Below the pieces are notes generated by a model. It ran no database searches, was not told the origin of the DNA, and saw nothing but the letters and a program-made list of their open reading frames with translations. Shown in pieces: positions 1 through 6,549 of a stretch of DNA of 12,317 nt. Source of the stretch: Pseudomonadota bacterium (GTDB lineage: Bacteria > Pseudomonadota > Gammaproteobacteria > Burkholderiales > Burkholderiaceae); NCBI GenBank assembly GCA_021783435.1, contig JAJXUC010000119.1:1-12317 (forward strand), in the 5' to 3' direction. Position numbers and translations under genes: made by a program. How positions within the stretch are numbered: the first letter of the stretch is position 1; each line of letters opens with the position of its first letter.

Positions 1-1246
1 CCGAGGCAATGACGCAAGCCGGCATGGCGGCCATCACCACGTTGTAGTTGCGGGTGATCTCGAACACCATGATGGCCGACATCGCCGGCGCGTGCGTGGT
101 GGCCGCCAGCAGGCTGCCCATGCCGACTAGCGCCCACAGGGCCTGCGAATGGCTGGCCTCGGGCACGAGAAACGAATGCGAGACCATGAGGCCCATGGCC
201 GCGCCCAGAGCCAACGTCGGCGTCAGCACGCCGCCAGGGATGCCGGCCGCGCTCGCCGCGGTGACGGCGATCAGCCGCAGCACGAAGACGCCCGCCACGG
301 TTGACAGCGCCCAGTGGTCCACCAGGAAGGACTGCACCACGCTGTAGCCGTTGCCCCAGACCTCGGGCATGAGCAGAGAGAGCAGGCCGATGACCAGGCC
401 GGCCAGGCCCATGCGCAAGGGCAGGAAGCCGATCAGCGACTGGTATTTGCGCCGCGAGGTGTCGAGCAGCCAGAGAAAGGCCGGGCCGATGAATCCGGCC
501 AGCAAACCGAGCAGAGTCGCGTCCAGCAAATCGACAAAACTCACCGCGGGCACGGCATGCGCCAGGTACAGGGGCCCGGTGGCGAAAAGGCTCTGGGTGG
601 TGAGTTCGCCGATCACGGCGGCCACCAGGACGGCGGCGATTTCGCGCAACTGCAGCCCGCCGAGAATGATTTCGGCAACGAACAGCGTCCCGGCGATCGG
701 CGCGTGATAAGCCCCAGCGAAACCGGCGGCGGCGCCGCAGGCGACGATGAGACGCTGGTGGGCCGCGTCGGCGCGGCCAATGCGCCCGATGATGGACGAC
801 ATGAGCGAGGCGAACTGGATCATCGTGCCTTCGCGGCCGATGGTGATGCCGCCGGACACGGCCACGAGCGAAGACGCGGTGCGCACCAGATTGGGCCCCA
901 GGGGCAGCAGGCCATCGCCCACACGGACGGCCTCCATGTATTCCGGCCCGCGGGGACGCTTGATCCAGCGGTGCCCGCCCCACATGATGAGCCCGCCGGC
1001 GATTGCCGCGAGCGGCGGAATGACGGCGCGCTGCCACAGCGGCAGGCCGGCGGCCGCGGCCACCAGATGCTCATGCGCGCTGTAGAGATGGATGATGGCG
1101 TACATGGCCAGCCGGAAACCTTCAACGGCCACTGAACTGACGAAGCCGACGGCCGCGGCGATCAGCATCATCGGCACCATGGGGTCGAGGCCGAATCGCA
1201 GGTGGACGAGAAGGGCGTGGAATCGGTTGGAGATGGAATCGGACAT
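1..1246 (-). CDS. clcB: ClcB-like CLC chloride transporter (3' end outside window)
   Basis: Integral membrane protein of the CLC chloride channel / H+-Cl- antiporter family. Reading the minus strand from the ATG at 1246 gives about 415 residues with no stop before the window edge. Hydrophobic segments run throughout. The gating-glutamate motif GREG is at residues 137-140 (E139). Other stretches resemble E. coli ClcB rather than ClcA: PEYMEAV (about 101-107) where ClcA has its GSGIP chloride-filter loop, VWGNGY, PGGVLTPTL, and LAATTHAPAMSAIMVFEITRNY near the end of the visible part. The internal proton glutamate of ClcA (E203) aligns with I193, next to the retained E192. E. coli ClcB is about 418 residues, so only a short tail, perhaps 20-40 residues, should be missing; a C-terminal CBS region cannot be excluded. 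The start has no clear Shine-Dalgarno sequence, but no in-frame ATG or GTG lies just upstream. It diverges from hldC across 147 bp. The family is certain, the subtype likely, and the ion stoichiometry unknown. Confidence 0.9.
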   Translation of the reverse strand, partial: MSDSISNRFHALLVHLRFGLDPMVPMMLIAAAVGFVSSVAVEGFRLAMYAIIHLYSAHEHLVAAAAGLPLWQRAVIPPLAAIAGGLIMWGGHRWIKRPRGPEYMEAVRVGDGLLPLGPNLVRTASSLVAVSGGITIGREGTMIQFASLMSSIIGRIGRADAAHQRLIVACGAAAGFAGAYHAPIAGTLFVAEIILGGLQLREIAAVLVAAVIGELTTQSLFATGPLYLAHAVPAVSFVDLLDATLLGLLAGFIGPAFLWLLDTSRRKYQSLIGFLPLRMGLAGLVIGLLSLLMPEVWGNGYSVVQSFLVDHWALSTVAGVFVLRLIAVTAASAAGIPGGVLTPTLALGAAMGLMVSHSFLVPEASHSQALWALVGMGSLLAATTHAPAMSAIMVFEITRNYNVVMAAMPACVIAS

Positions 1247-1393
1247 AGGGAGGAAGCCGGCTTGCGCCGCGCACCCATTGGGGACGGGGTGATGCAGGAA
1301 ATGGTATCGGTTCGCGGGCGATCCAAGCGTGAAGTTTGGTGAACACGCCGCGCCACCCAAGGCGCGCCGGGCGGCGCGTGCAGCTTTGCGACA

Positions 1394-1933
1394 ATGCTGG
1401 GCATGCCCAGCTACTCCGCGCCCGCCTCGACCGCCGACGTCCTGATGGTTCCTCCCGCCTTCCTGCGCAAGATCGTCGCGCAGATGGATCTGCCACGCGC
1501 CCTGGCCTCACTCCCCCGTCCGCTGGTGTTCACCAACGGCGTGTTCGACATCCTGCACCGGGGCCATGTGACCTATCTCGCACAGGCTCGCGCCCAGGGC
1601 GCGAGCCTGTGCGTGGGCCTGAATTCGGATGCCTCGGCACGCACCCTGGGCAAGGGTCCCGACCGCCCGCTCAATGCGGAGGACGACCGCGCCGCGGTGC
1701 TTGCCGCGCTGGAGAGCGTGGATCTGGTCGTGCTGTTCGACGAGAGCACGCCGCTCGCCCTGCTCGATCTGGTGCGACCCGACCTGTATGTGAAGGGCGG
1801 CGACTACGCCATCGAGACCCTGGCCGAGACAGCCCTGGTGCGCAGCTGGGGCGGGCATGCGATGGCGATTCCCGTCGTGGCGGGACGTTCCACCACGGCG
1901 CTCGTGCAGCGCATCCGCAGCCACCGGGACTGA
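1394..1933 (+). CDS. hldC: D-glycero-beta-D-manno-heptose 1-phosphate adenylyltransferase
   Basis: Cytoplasmic nucleotidyltransferase that joins AMP from ATP to heptose 1-phosphate, giving ADP-heptose for the LPS inner core. It corresponds to the C-terminal half of E. coli HldE and is also called RfaE domain II or WaaE. In the 179-residue reading, the block TNGVFDILHRGHVTYL holds the HxGH nucleotide-binding signature (HRGH, residues 55-58). LNSDAS and LGKG follow, then YVKGGDY (132-138) and RSTTAL (165-170), both typical of the family. The kinase half is absent, so a separate HldA/HldE1 kinase is expected elsewhere. The start is uncertain: ATG codons at 1394, 1403 and 1445 are in frame and none has a good Shine-Dalgarno sequence. 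Homologues usually begin near the 1445 position, but the codons between 1394 and 1445 all end in G or C, which looks like coding sequence. A GACAAT hexamer at 1390-1395 could be a -10 element and would favour 1403 or 1445. The gene converges on rpoN, 45 bp away. Confidence 0.9.
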   Translation: MLGMPSYSAPASTADVLMVPPAFLRKIVAQMDLPRALASLPRPLVFTNGVFDILHRGHVTYLAQARAQGASLCVGLNSDASARTLGKGPDRPLNAEDDRAAVLAALESVDLVVLFDESTPLALLDLVRPDLYVKGGDYAIETLAETALVRSWGGHAMAIPVVAGRSTTALVQRIRSHRD

Positions 1934-1978
1934 GCGGACCGCGGCGGGCCTGGGCGAAGGCGCGCGAGGCAGGAGCCC

Positions 1979-3448
1979 CTACGCGTTTTTGCGTTGCGCC
2001 GTGGGCGGAATGCGCAGGGCCTCGCGGTACTTCGCCACGGTGCGCCGCGCCACGGTGATGCCCTGCGCGGAGAGGCGTTCGGCGATCTCGCCATCCGACA
2101 GCGGAGCCGCCGGATTCTCCTCCTGCACCATCTGCCGAATGAGCGCGCGTACTGCCGTGCTCGAGGCATTGCCACCGGTATCGGTGGACAGTCCCGAGCC
2201 GAAGAAGTACTTCAACTCGAAGGTGCCGAAGGGCGTCAGCACATATTTCTGCGTGGTGACGCGGGAAATGGTGGACTCGTGCAAGCCCAGTTCGTCGGCG
2301 ATTTCGCGCAGCACCAACGGCCGCATGCCCAGCTCGCCATGGTTGAAAAAATTCTGCTGGCGCTCGATGACGGCCTGGGCCACGCGCTCGATGGTTTCGA
2401 AGCGCTGTTGCACGTTGCGCACGAACCAACGCGCCTCCTGCAGTTGGCCGGACAGGCCGGCGCCATCGCGCGAACGTCGCAGAAGATCGGCGTACAGGCC
2501 ATTGATGCGCAGCTTGGGCAGCACTTCGGGATTGAGTACGGCACGCCAACGCCGCCCACTGCGCTGGGCGATGACGTCAGGCGTGACGGCCTGGGCGGTG
2601 GACGGCGCAAAGCGCGCCCCCGGACGCGGATCCAGCTTGGCGATACGCTGCTGCGCCTCGCGCAGGGCGGCCTCGTCAGCCTGCAGCAGACGCCCCAGAC
2701 GGCGCCAATCGCGCTTGGACAGAAGGTCCATATGCCCACCCGCGCACAGCGCCATGGCCAGGTCCCGGACCGGGCACTGCGGCTCGCGACGCAACTGCAG
2801 GCACATGCACTCGGACAGCGTGGTGGCACCTACGCCAGCGGGGTCGAAACTCTGCACCAGCTTGAGGCCCATGCGCAAGGCGTCGCACAGGGCCTCGCGT
2901 TCCTCGGCGTCGGCCGTGGCATCGAGTTCGGCGGCAAGCTGGTCGGGTCCTTCGGGCAGGTAGCCGTCGTCATCGAGCGAGTCGATGATGGCTTCTGCGG
3001 CTGCGCGGTCGCCTTCGCCCAGGCTCAAGCCCGCGAGCTGGCTGCGCAGGTGGGCGCGCAAGTCGATCCCGACATGCGCCAGGCCAAGGGGGTCGAAGTC
3101 GTCATCGGCCTCGCTGCTGCTGCCCTGCCAGGTTTCGCCGGGCGCCGCGTCCCATTCTCCCTGTTCGGCTCCACCCTGCCAGTCTTCCCGGTCGAGCTTG
3201 AGCTCGGGTGTCTCGTCCGACGCGGCTTCCTTGCGTGCCTCGGCCACTTCGGCCGTTGCCTGCGTCTCGGACGCCGCCTCCGGTTCTGTCTCCCCCTCCT
3301 CGTGCTCCAAGAAGGGATTGGCTTCGAGCATCTGCTCGACCTCCTGCTGCAACTCGAGTGTCGAGAGCTGCAGCAGGCGGATGGACTGCTGCAGCTGGGG
3401 CGTCAGCGCCAGATGCTGGGACAGTCGGAGATTGAGCGTTTGTTTCAT
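1979..3448 (-). CDS. rpoN: RNA polymerase sigma-54 factor RpoN
   Basis: Alternative sigma factor that directs RNA polymerase to -24/-12 promoters and needs an AAA+ enhancer-binding protein to open them. The protein is 489 residues, normal for the family. Region I (about 1-48) is glutamine- and leucine-rich, with LTPQLQQSIRLLQLST typical of sigma-54. An acidic region II follows (about 49-120, many D/E). The core-binding region includes SFDPAGVGATTLSEC (about 200-214). A helix-turn-helix region lies at about 376-415 (LREIADELGLHESTISRVT, then KYV.TPFG.FELKYFF). The RpoN box ARRTVAKYRE is complete at 467-476. The ATG at 3448 is chosen because the protein then begins MKQTLNLRLSQ as in the family, although the frame stays open upstream into lptB. 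It starts 13 nt after the lptB stop and is surely co-transcribed with it. The hpf and ptsN genes that often follow rpoN are not here; hldC converges instead. Confidence 0.97.
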   Translation of the reverse strand: MKQTLNLRLSQHLALTPQLQQSIRLLQLSTLELQQEVEQMLEANPFLEHEEGETEPEAASETQATAEVAEARKEAASDETPELKLDREDWQGGAEQGEWDAAPGETWQGSSSEADDDFDPLGLAHVGIDLRAHLRSQLAGLSLGEGDRAAAEAIIDSLDDDGYLPEGPDQLAAELDATADAEEREALCDALRMGLKLVQSFDPAGVGATTLSECMCLQLRREPQCPVRDLAMALCAGGHMDLLSKRDWRRLGRLLQADEAALREAQQRIAKLDPRPGARFAPSTAQAVTPDVIAQRSGRRWRAVLNPEVLPKLRINGLYADLLRRSRDGAGLSGQLQEARWFVRNVQQRFETIERVAQAVIERQQNFFNHGELGMRPLVLREIADELGLHESTISRVTTQKYVLTPFGTFELKYFFGSGLSTDTGGNASSTAVRALIRQMVQEENPAAPLSDGEIAERLSAQGITVARRTVAKYREALRIPPTAQRKNA

Positions 3449-3461
3449 GGTCGCGTCAGGC

Positions 3462-4256
3462 TCATAACCGGAAACTCTCGCCCAGGTACACCTTGCGTAC
3501 CGCAGGGTTGTTGACGATCTCGTCCGGCCTGCCCAGCGCGAGCACGCTGCCTTCGCTGATGATGCAGGCATGATCGCAAATCCCCAGGGCCTCGCGCACG
3601 TTGTGATCGGTGATCAGCACGCCAATGCCGCGCGACTTGAGAAATTGCACGATGCGCTGAATTTCGATCACGGCGATGGGGTCGATCCCGGCAAAAGGCT
3701 CGTCCAGAAGAATGAACTGGGGATTCGTCGCCAGCGCGCGCGCGATCTCCACGCGCCTTCGCTCACCGCCCGACAGCGCGATGGCAGGGCTGTCGGCCAA
3801 ATGCTCGACATGCAGTTCGCGCAGCAATTGGCCGAGCCGCGCTTCGATCTCGGGTTTTTTCAGCGCGCGCCCATCGGCGTCATGCTGCAGCTCGAGCACC
3901 GCACGCACGTTCTCGGCGGCCGTCAACCCACGGAAAATAGAGGCCTCCTGCGGCAGGTAGGACAGCCCCAAGCGGGCGCGCCGGTACATGGGTTGCACCG
4001 TGATGTCCTGGCCGTTGAGGTGAATTTCGCCGCCGTCGGCGCGCACGAGCCCCACGATCATGTAGAAGGAGGTGGTTTTGCCAGCGCCGTTGGGGCCGAG
4101 CAGACCCACCACCTCGCCGCCGCGTACGTCCAGGCTCACATCGCGCACCACCATTCGGCCGCCATAGCGCTTTTGCAGACGCCGCACGCTCAGCATGCCG
4201 GCGGACTGTGCCTGCGGCTGGGCAAGCGGCTCGACGGGGTGAAGCACCGCATTCAT
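3462..4256 (-). CDS. lptB: LPS export ABC transporter ATP-binding protein LptB
   Basis: Cytoplasmic ATPase of the LptB2FG(C) transporter, which extracts LPS from the inner membrane and pushes it along the Lpt bridge. The protein is 264 residues. Walker A is GPNGAGKT at 54-61, the Q-loop glutamine is Q103 in YLPQEASIF, the ABC signature LSGGERRR is at 161-168, Walker B is ILLDEP at 182-187 with catalytic E187-region glutamate, and the switch histidine is H218 in ITDHNVRE. The first 20 residues form a low-complexity Pro/Gln extension ahead of the usual start (M21), making the protein slightly longer than E. coli LptB (about 241). I prefer the ATG at 4256 because a good AAGGA lies 7 nt before it, whereas M21 has none. 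That start is embedded in a perfect hairpin, listed separately. The gene lies 55 nt after lptA and 13 nt before rpoN. Confidence 0.97.
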   Translation of the reverse strand: MNAVLHPVEPLAQPQAQSAGMLSVRRLQKRYGGRMVVRDVSLDVRGGEVVGLLGPNGAGKTTSFYMIVGLVRADGGEIHLNGQDITVQPMYRRARLGLSYLPQEASIFRGLTAAENVRAVLELQHDADGRALKKPEIEARLGQLLRELHVEHLADSPAIALSGGERRRVEIARALATNPQFILLDEPFAGIDPIAVIEIQRIVQFLKSRGIGVLITDHNVREALGICDHACIISEGSVLALGRPDEIVNNPAVRKVYLGESFRL

Positions 4257-4282
4257 CGGCACGTCCTTCCGGTCGTGCCGAT
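4255..4282 (-). promoter_or_regulatory. Start-codon hairpin with the lptB Shine-Dalgarno sequence in its loop
   Basis: Bases 4255-4263 and 4274-4282 are perfect inverted repeats of 9 bp around a 10-nt loop. In the lptB mRNA the loop reads ACCGGAAGGA and contains the Shine-Dalgarno sequence. The 3' arm ends with the first two bases of the lptB AUG, so the start codon is partly paired. Such a layout could tune or switch translation initiation of lptB. The pairing is seen directly; a regulatory role is inferred. Confidence 0.5.
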
Positions 4283-4311
4283 ACGCGAAGCGTCCCTGGG
4301 TGGCCGGTGCA

Positions 4312-4950
4312 TCATGGCTTGGCCTCCATGCCGGGCGAAAGCTTGAGCGCGGGTCCGGAGGCCTTGGCAACGGGCTGGGCCGTACGCGGCGCAAGCATCA
4401 CGCGTACGCGCCCATTCGGATTGCCGGACGCGACCCCGCCTTTGCCGCCGACCACGGTGAAGACATCGGTGAGATCGTTGTAGGTGATGACATCCCCCTG
4501 TGCACGGTCGGTCAGCCTGCCGTCGCTCAGGCGGTCCAGCGTCGCCTTGCCGGTCAAGGTCAGCACATCGGTCCTGCCGTCGTAGCGGATCTGCGTCGCA
4601 CGGCCATGCAGGGTTGGCGTCGGCTGGCCCGGCTGGGCGTCGAGGGCCTGATCGAAGGTCGCCAGCTGGTGCGGACTGCCATAGGCCGTGGCTTGGTCAT
4701 AGCCATCCGGATCTTGGCGCACATCCACCTTGGCGGCATGGATGACGAGCGAGCCCTTGGTCACGACCACGTTGCCCGTGAATATGCTGGTCTGTTTCAC
4801 GTCGTTGTACTGCATCGCATCGGCTTCGACGTGTATCGGCTGGGCCTTGTCCGACTGCAGGGCCTGGGCCGTGGCGCATGAAGCCCACAGGGCCAGCGCC
4901 AGCAGCGTGCGCGCACGTTTGAGAGGCATGGGCATGAAGTTTGCTTTCAT
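4312..4950 (-). CDS. lptA: Periplasmic LPS transport protein LptA
   Basis: Periplasmic beta-jellyroll protein whose units stack into the bridge carrying LPS from LptC at the inner membrane to LptD at the outer membrane. With the chosen start the protein has 212 residues. A signal peptide (KRAR followed by LLALALWASCATAQA) is probably cut after residue 30. The mature part opens with DKAQPIHVEADAMQYND, the usual beginning of the LptA/OstA domain. TGNVVVTKGSLVIHAAKVDV and TDRAQGDVITYNDLTDVFTVVGG continue it. The C-terminal tail is rich in Pro and Ala. Start choice is uncertain: in-frame ATGs occur at 4968, 4959, 4950, 4935 and 4929, none with a strong Shine-Dalgarno sequence, and all leave a workable signal peptide. 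The gene opens the lptA-lptB-rpoN unit right after the dsbA terminator. The usual partner upstream, lptC, is not present. Confidence 0.93.
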   Translation of the reverse strand: MKANFMPMPLKRARTLLALALWASCATAQALQSDKAQPIHVEADAMQYNDVKQTSIFTGNVVVTKGSLVIHAAKVDVRQDPDGYDQATAYGSPHQLATFDQALDAQPGQPTPTLHGRATQIRYDGRTDVLTLTGKATLDRLSDGRLTDRAQGDVITYNDLTDVFTVVGGKGGVASGNPNGRVRVMLAPRTAQPVAKASGPALKLSPGMEAKP

Positions 4951-4957
4951 GCGACGC

Positions 4958-4963
4958 ATTGTA
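4958..4963 (-). promoter_or_regulatory. Possible -10 element for lptA-lptB-rpoN
   Basis: The minus strand reads TACAAT here, one mismatch from the sigma-70 -10 consensus. No good -35 hexamer stands at 16-18 bp. Because a strong terminator lies upstream at 5037-5063, this unit needs its own promoter within about 80 bp, which makes the site plausible. Transcription from it would begin near 4951, giving either a leaderless mRNA at ATG 4950 or a roughly 16-nt leader for ATG 4935. Confidence 0.3.
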
Positions 4964-5035
4964 GGCATGTGCACAAGCCCCATGCTCCGCAGCGGATGGC
5001 CGCCCCGTGTTCGCGACCGCGATTGCGGCACCAGC

Positions 5036-5063
5036 AAAAACGCCCGCATCGTGCGGGCGTTTT
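5036..5063 (-). terminator. Intrinsic terminator after dsbA
   Basis: Bases 5037-5048 and 5052-5063 form a perfect 12-bp inverted repeat around a 3-nt loop. It has a GC-rich core (CGCCCGCA / TGCGGGCG). In the minus direction the hairpin runs into five T residues, as expected of a Rho-independent terminator. It lies about 55 nt after the dsbA stop and ahead of lptA, so it separates two transcription units. The other side also carries a T4 run, so it may work weakly in the plus direction. Confidence 0.85.
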
Positions 5064-5116
5064 CATCCAGCAGCGAATCCGAAGGACTGCGCCCCTGGAT
5101 CGTCGCGGACCAAGTT

Positions 5117-5773
5117 CTATTTGGCCGGCTTGTCCATACCGGCACGTACCTGCTGCACCAGCTCATCCACGGCCTGGAGCACCTTCTCATTGGTCGGCGT
5201 CTCGGGCATCGAGGCTGAGGCCGTATACATGCCCTGCACGGCCATCGTGGGCACGCCGGAGATCTGATAGTCGGTCACCATCTGCGTGGCGCGCTTGGCC
5301 TCCATCTGCACGCCGAACGAGTTGTAGGCGCTCATGAAGGTCGCCTTGGGGATGCCACGCCCGGCCAGCCAGTTGGCCATCTGATCGGGCGTCATCAGCG
5401 GAATGTGCTGAACGTGGATGGCGTTGAAAATGGCGCCTTGCAGTGCATCAACCTTGCCCAGCGCCTTCAGCGCGTAGTACAGCTTTTGTTGCGGCACGAA
5501 CTGGGGTGCAAAGGCGACCGGAACACGCTCGAGAATGACGTCGGCCGGCTGCTTTTTCGCCCAAGCTTCGAGCAGCGGCTCGAATTCGAAGCAGTGCGGG
5601 CAGTTGTACCAGAAGAACTCGGTCACGACGATCTTGCCCTTGTGGCCGACGGGCTGCGCGATCGGCAGCTTCGTATAGCCAAAACCTTCCTGGAAGGTTG
5701 TCCCTGCGGCGCTCGCCACAAGACTGAAACCCAGCAAGAGCAACGCAGAGGTGCGGGCGAACCAGCGATTCAT
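5117..5773 (-). CDS. dsbA: Periplasmic thiol:disulfide oxidoreductase DsbA
   Basis: Oxidises cysteine pairs in newly exported proteins and is itself re-oxidised by DsbB in the inner membrane. The protein is 218 residues. It has a signal peptide (MNRWFARTSALLLLGFSLVASA, cut near residue 22). The thioredoxin-fold active site CPHC is at 58-61 within TEFFWYNCPHCFEFEP. A helical insertion holds QMANWLAGRGIPKATF (about 131-146). The cis-proline loop is GVPTM, with P175. The start at 5773 is supported by AAGGA about 6 nt upstream. The CPHC motif and the EGFGY.KL opening match the DsbA of betaproteobacteria. It follows the SPOR gene by 83 nt, probably in the same unit as argS, and is closed by the terminator at 5036-5063. 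Confidence 0.96.
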   Translation of the reverse strand: MNRWFARTSALLLLGFSLVASAAGTTFQEGFGYTKLPIAQPVGHKGKIVVTEFFWYNCPHCFEFEPLLEAWAKKQPADVILERVPVAFAPQFVPQQKLYYALKALGKVDALQGAIFNAIHVQHIPLMTPDQMANWLAGRGIPKATFMSAYNSFGVQMEAKRATQMVTDYQISGVPTMAVQGMYTASASMPETPTNEKVLQAVDELVQQVRAGMDKPAK

Positions 5774-5810
5774 GGTGCTTCCTTTCGATGTGGTGAAGTG
5801 TGTGTTGCGT

Positions 5811-5836
5811 CTTGGCTTCGATCGGGCTCGGCCAAG
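5811..5836 (-). other. Stem-loop in the gap between the SPOR gene and dsbA
   Basis: CTTGGC (5811-5816) and GCCAAG (5831-5836) pair, and CGA/TCG inside the loop (5819-5821 with 5828-5830) adds three more pairs across a 2-nt bulge. There is no T-tract, so it is not an intrinsic terminator. It could be an mRNA-processing or stability element, or chance in GC-rich DNA. Confidence 0.3.
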
Positions 5837-5856
5837 GACACCGTCTTGTTCCGGGC

Positions 5857-6528
5857 CTACTTCGAAACCTTGACGATGGCGGATTCGATTCCGTTGTCGT
5901 TCAGGAGTTTCTGCGCTTTGTCAGCCTGCTCCGCGGAAACATAGGGGCCGACGCGGACGCGGTAGAGCGTGCGGCCGTTCACCATGCGCTCGTCCAGGTG
6001 CGCCTCCAGGCCCGTGAAGGCGACTTTGGCGCGCTGGCTTTCGGCATCGTTGCGATTGCTGTAGGCGCCAATTTGCAGGATGTATTGCAAATTGGCCGTT
6101 GCGGCAGACGTTGGGGCAGGAGTCTTGGTCACGGGTGCCGGCGTTGCGCCACCAGACTGCACGACGCCCGAAGGAGGTTGACCCAGCGAGTCGATGGCCT
6201 TGGGGGACAGCGGAGCGCTGCTGACCGCCCCGGGCTCGGAACTTCCTGCCGCAGGAGCCGGCGCACCACCGCTGACCAGACCATGGTTTGGATTCCAGTT
6301 TGCCGCGCCGGATGCGGCGCCGCTCGGCCGCTCCTGGAAGCGATTCATGAAAGGCAGGGGTGCCTTGGTGATGTACATGGCGGCCACGAGCGCGATGGCC
6401 AGACCGAACACCAGGCCGACGATCAGCCCGAGCAGGGTGCCCCCGCGCAGGGCGCGGCGGGGCGAGATGGATGAGCTTGCGTGATGGAGCATGGCGTGGC
6501 AGGAATGTGAAGGAAGTCGCTGGGTCAT
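5857..6528 (-). CDS. FtsN-like SPOR-domain membrane protein
   Basis: Probable single-pass inner-membrane protein that binds glycan strands without stem peptides at the division septum. The protein is 223 residues. A short cytoplasmic arm rich in Ser, His and Arg is followed by a membrane helix at about 32-52 (GLIVGLVFGLAIALVAAMYIT). Next comes KAPLPFMNRF, then a Pro/Ala/Gly/Ser linker (about 66-146). The C-terminal SPOR domain (147-223) contains YILQIGAYSNRNDAE, LYRVRVGPY and ANDNG-like DNGIES. The layout matches the argS-linked FtsN/DedD-type proteins of betaproteobacteria, but I cannot show it is the essential FtsN. The start is unsure: the ATG at 6528 (21 nt from the argS stop) and the ATG at 6492 both lack a strong Shine-Dalgarno sequence. 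It probably shares a transcript with argS and dsbA. Confidence 0.9.
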   Translation of the reverse strand: MTQRLPSHSCHAMLHHASSSISPRRALRGGTLLGLIVGLVFGLAIALVAAMYITKAPLPFMNRFQERPSGAASGAANWNPNHGLVSGGAPAPAAGSSEPGAVSSAPLSPKAIDSLGQPPSGVVQSGGATPAPVTKTPAPTSAATANLQYILQIGAYSNRNDAESQRAKVAFTGLEAHLDERMVNGRTLYRVRVGPYVSAEQADKAQKLLNDNGIESAIVKVSK

Positions 6529-6549
6529 CTGGCGCCCGGCAGACAGGTG

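Noticed and set aside
314..1135. Plus-strand open frame of 273 codons at the left end
   Set aside because: It is the complement of the ClcB-like gene, whose minus frame has clear CLC motifs; the plus frame is rich in Gly, His and Gln with no domain.
1349..1366. GC-rich hairpin in the clcB-hldC divergent region
   Set aside because: CGCGCC/GGCGCG pairs over 6 bp, but alternative pairings with flanking GC runs are equally good and no function is suggested.
1934..1978. Terminator between convergent hldC and rpoN
   Set aside because: Only short, interrupted complementary pieces are present and there is no T-tract; I could not support a terminator.
1994..3514. Long plus-strand open frame of 506 codons opposite rpoN
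   Set aside because: It mirrors rpoN on the other strand in GC-rich DNA. The minus frame gives a full sigma-54 with RpoN box, while this frame has no recognisable domain.
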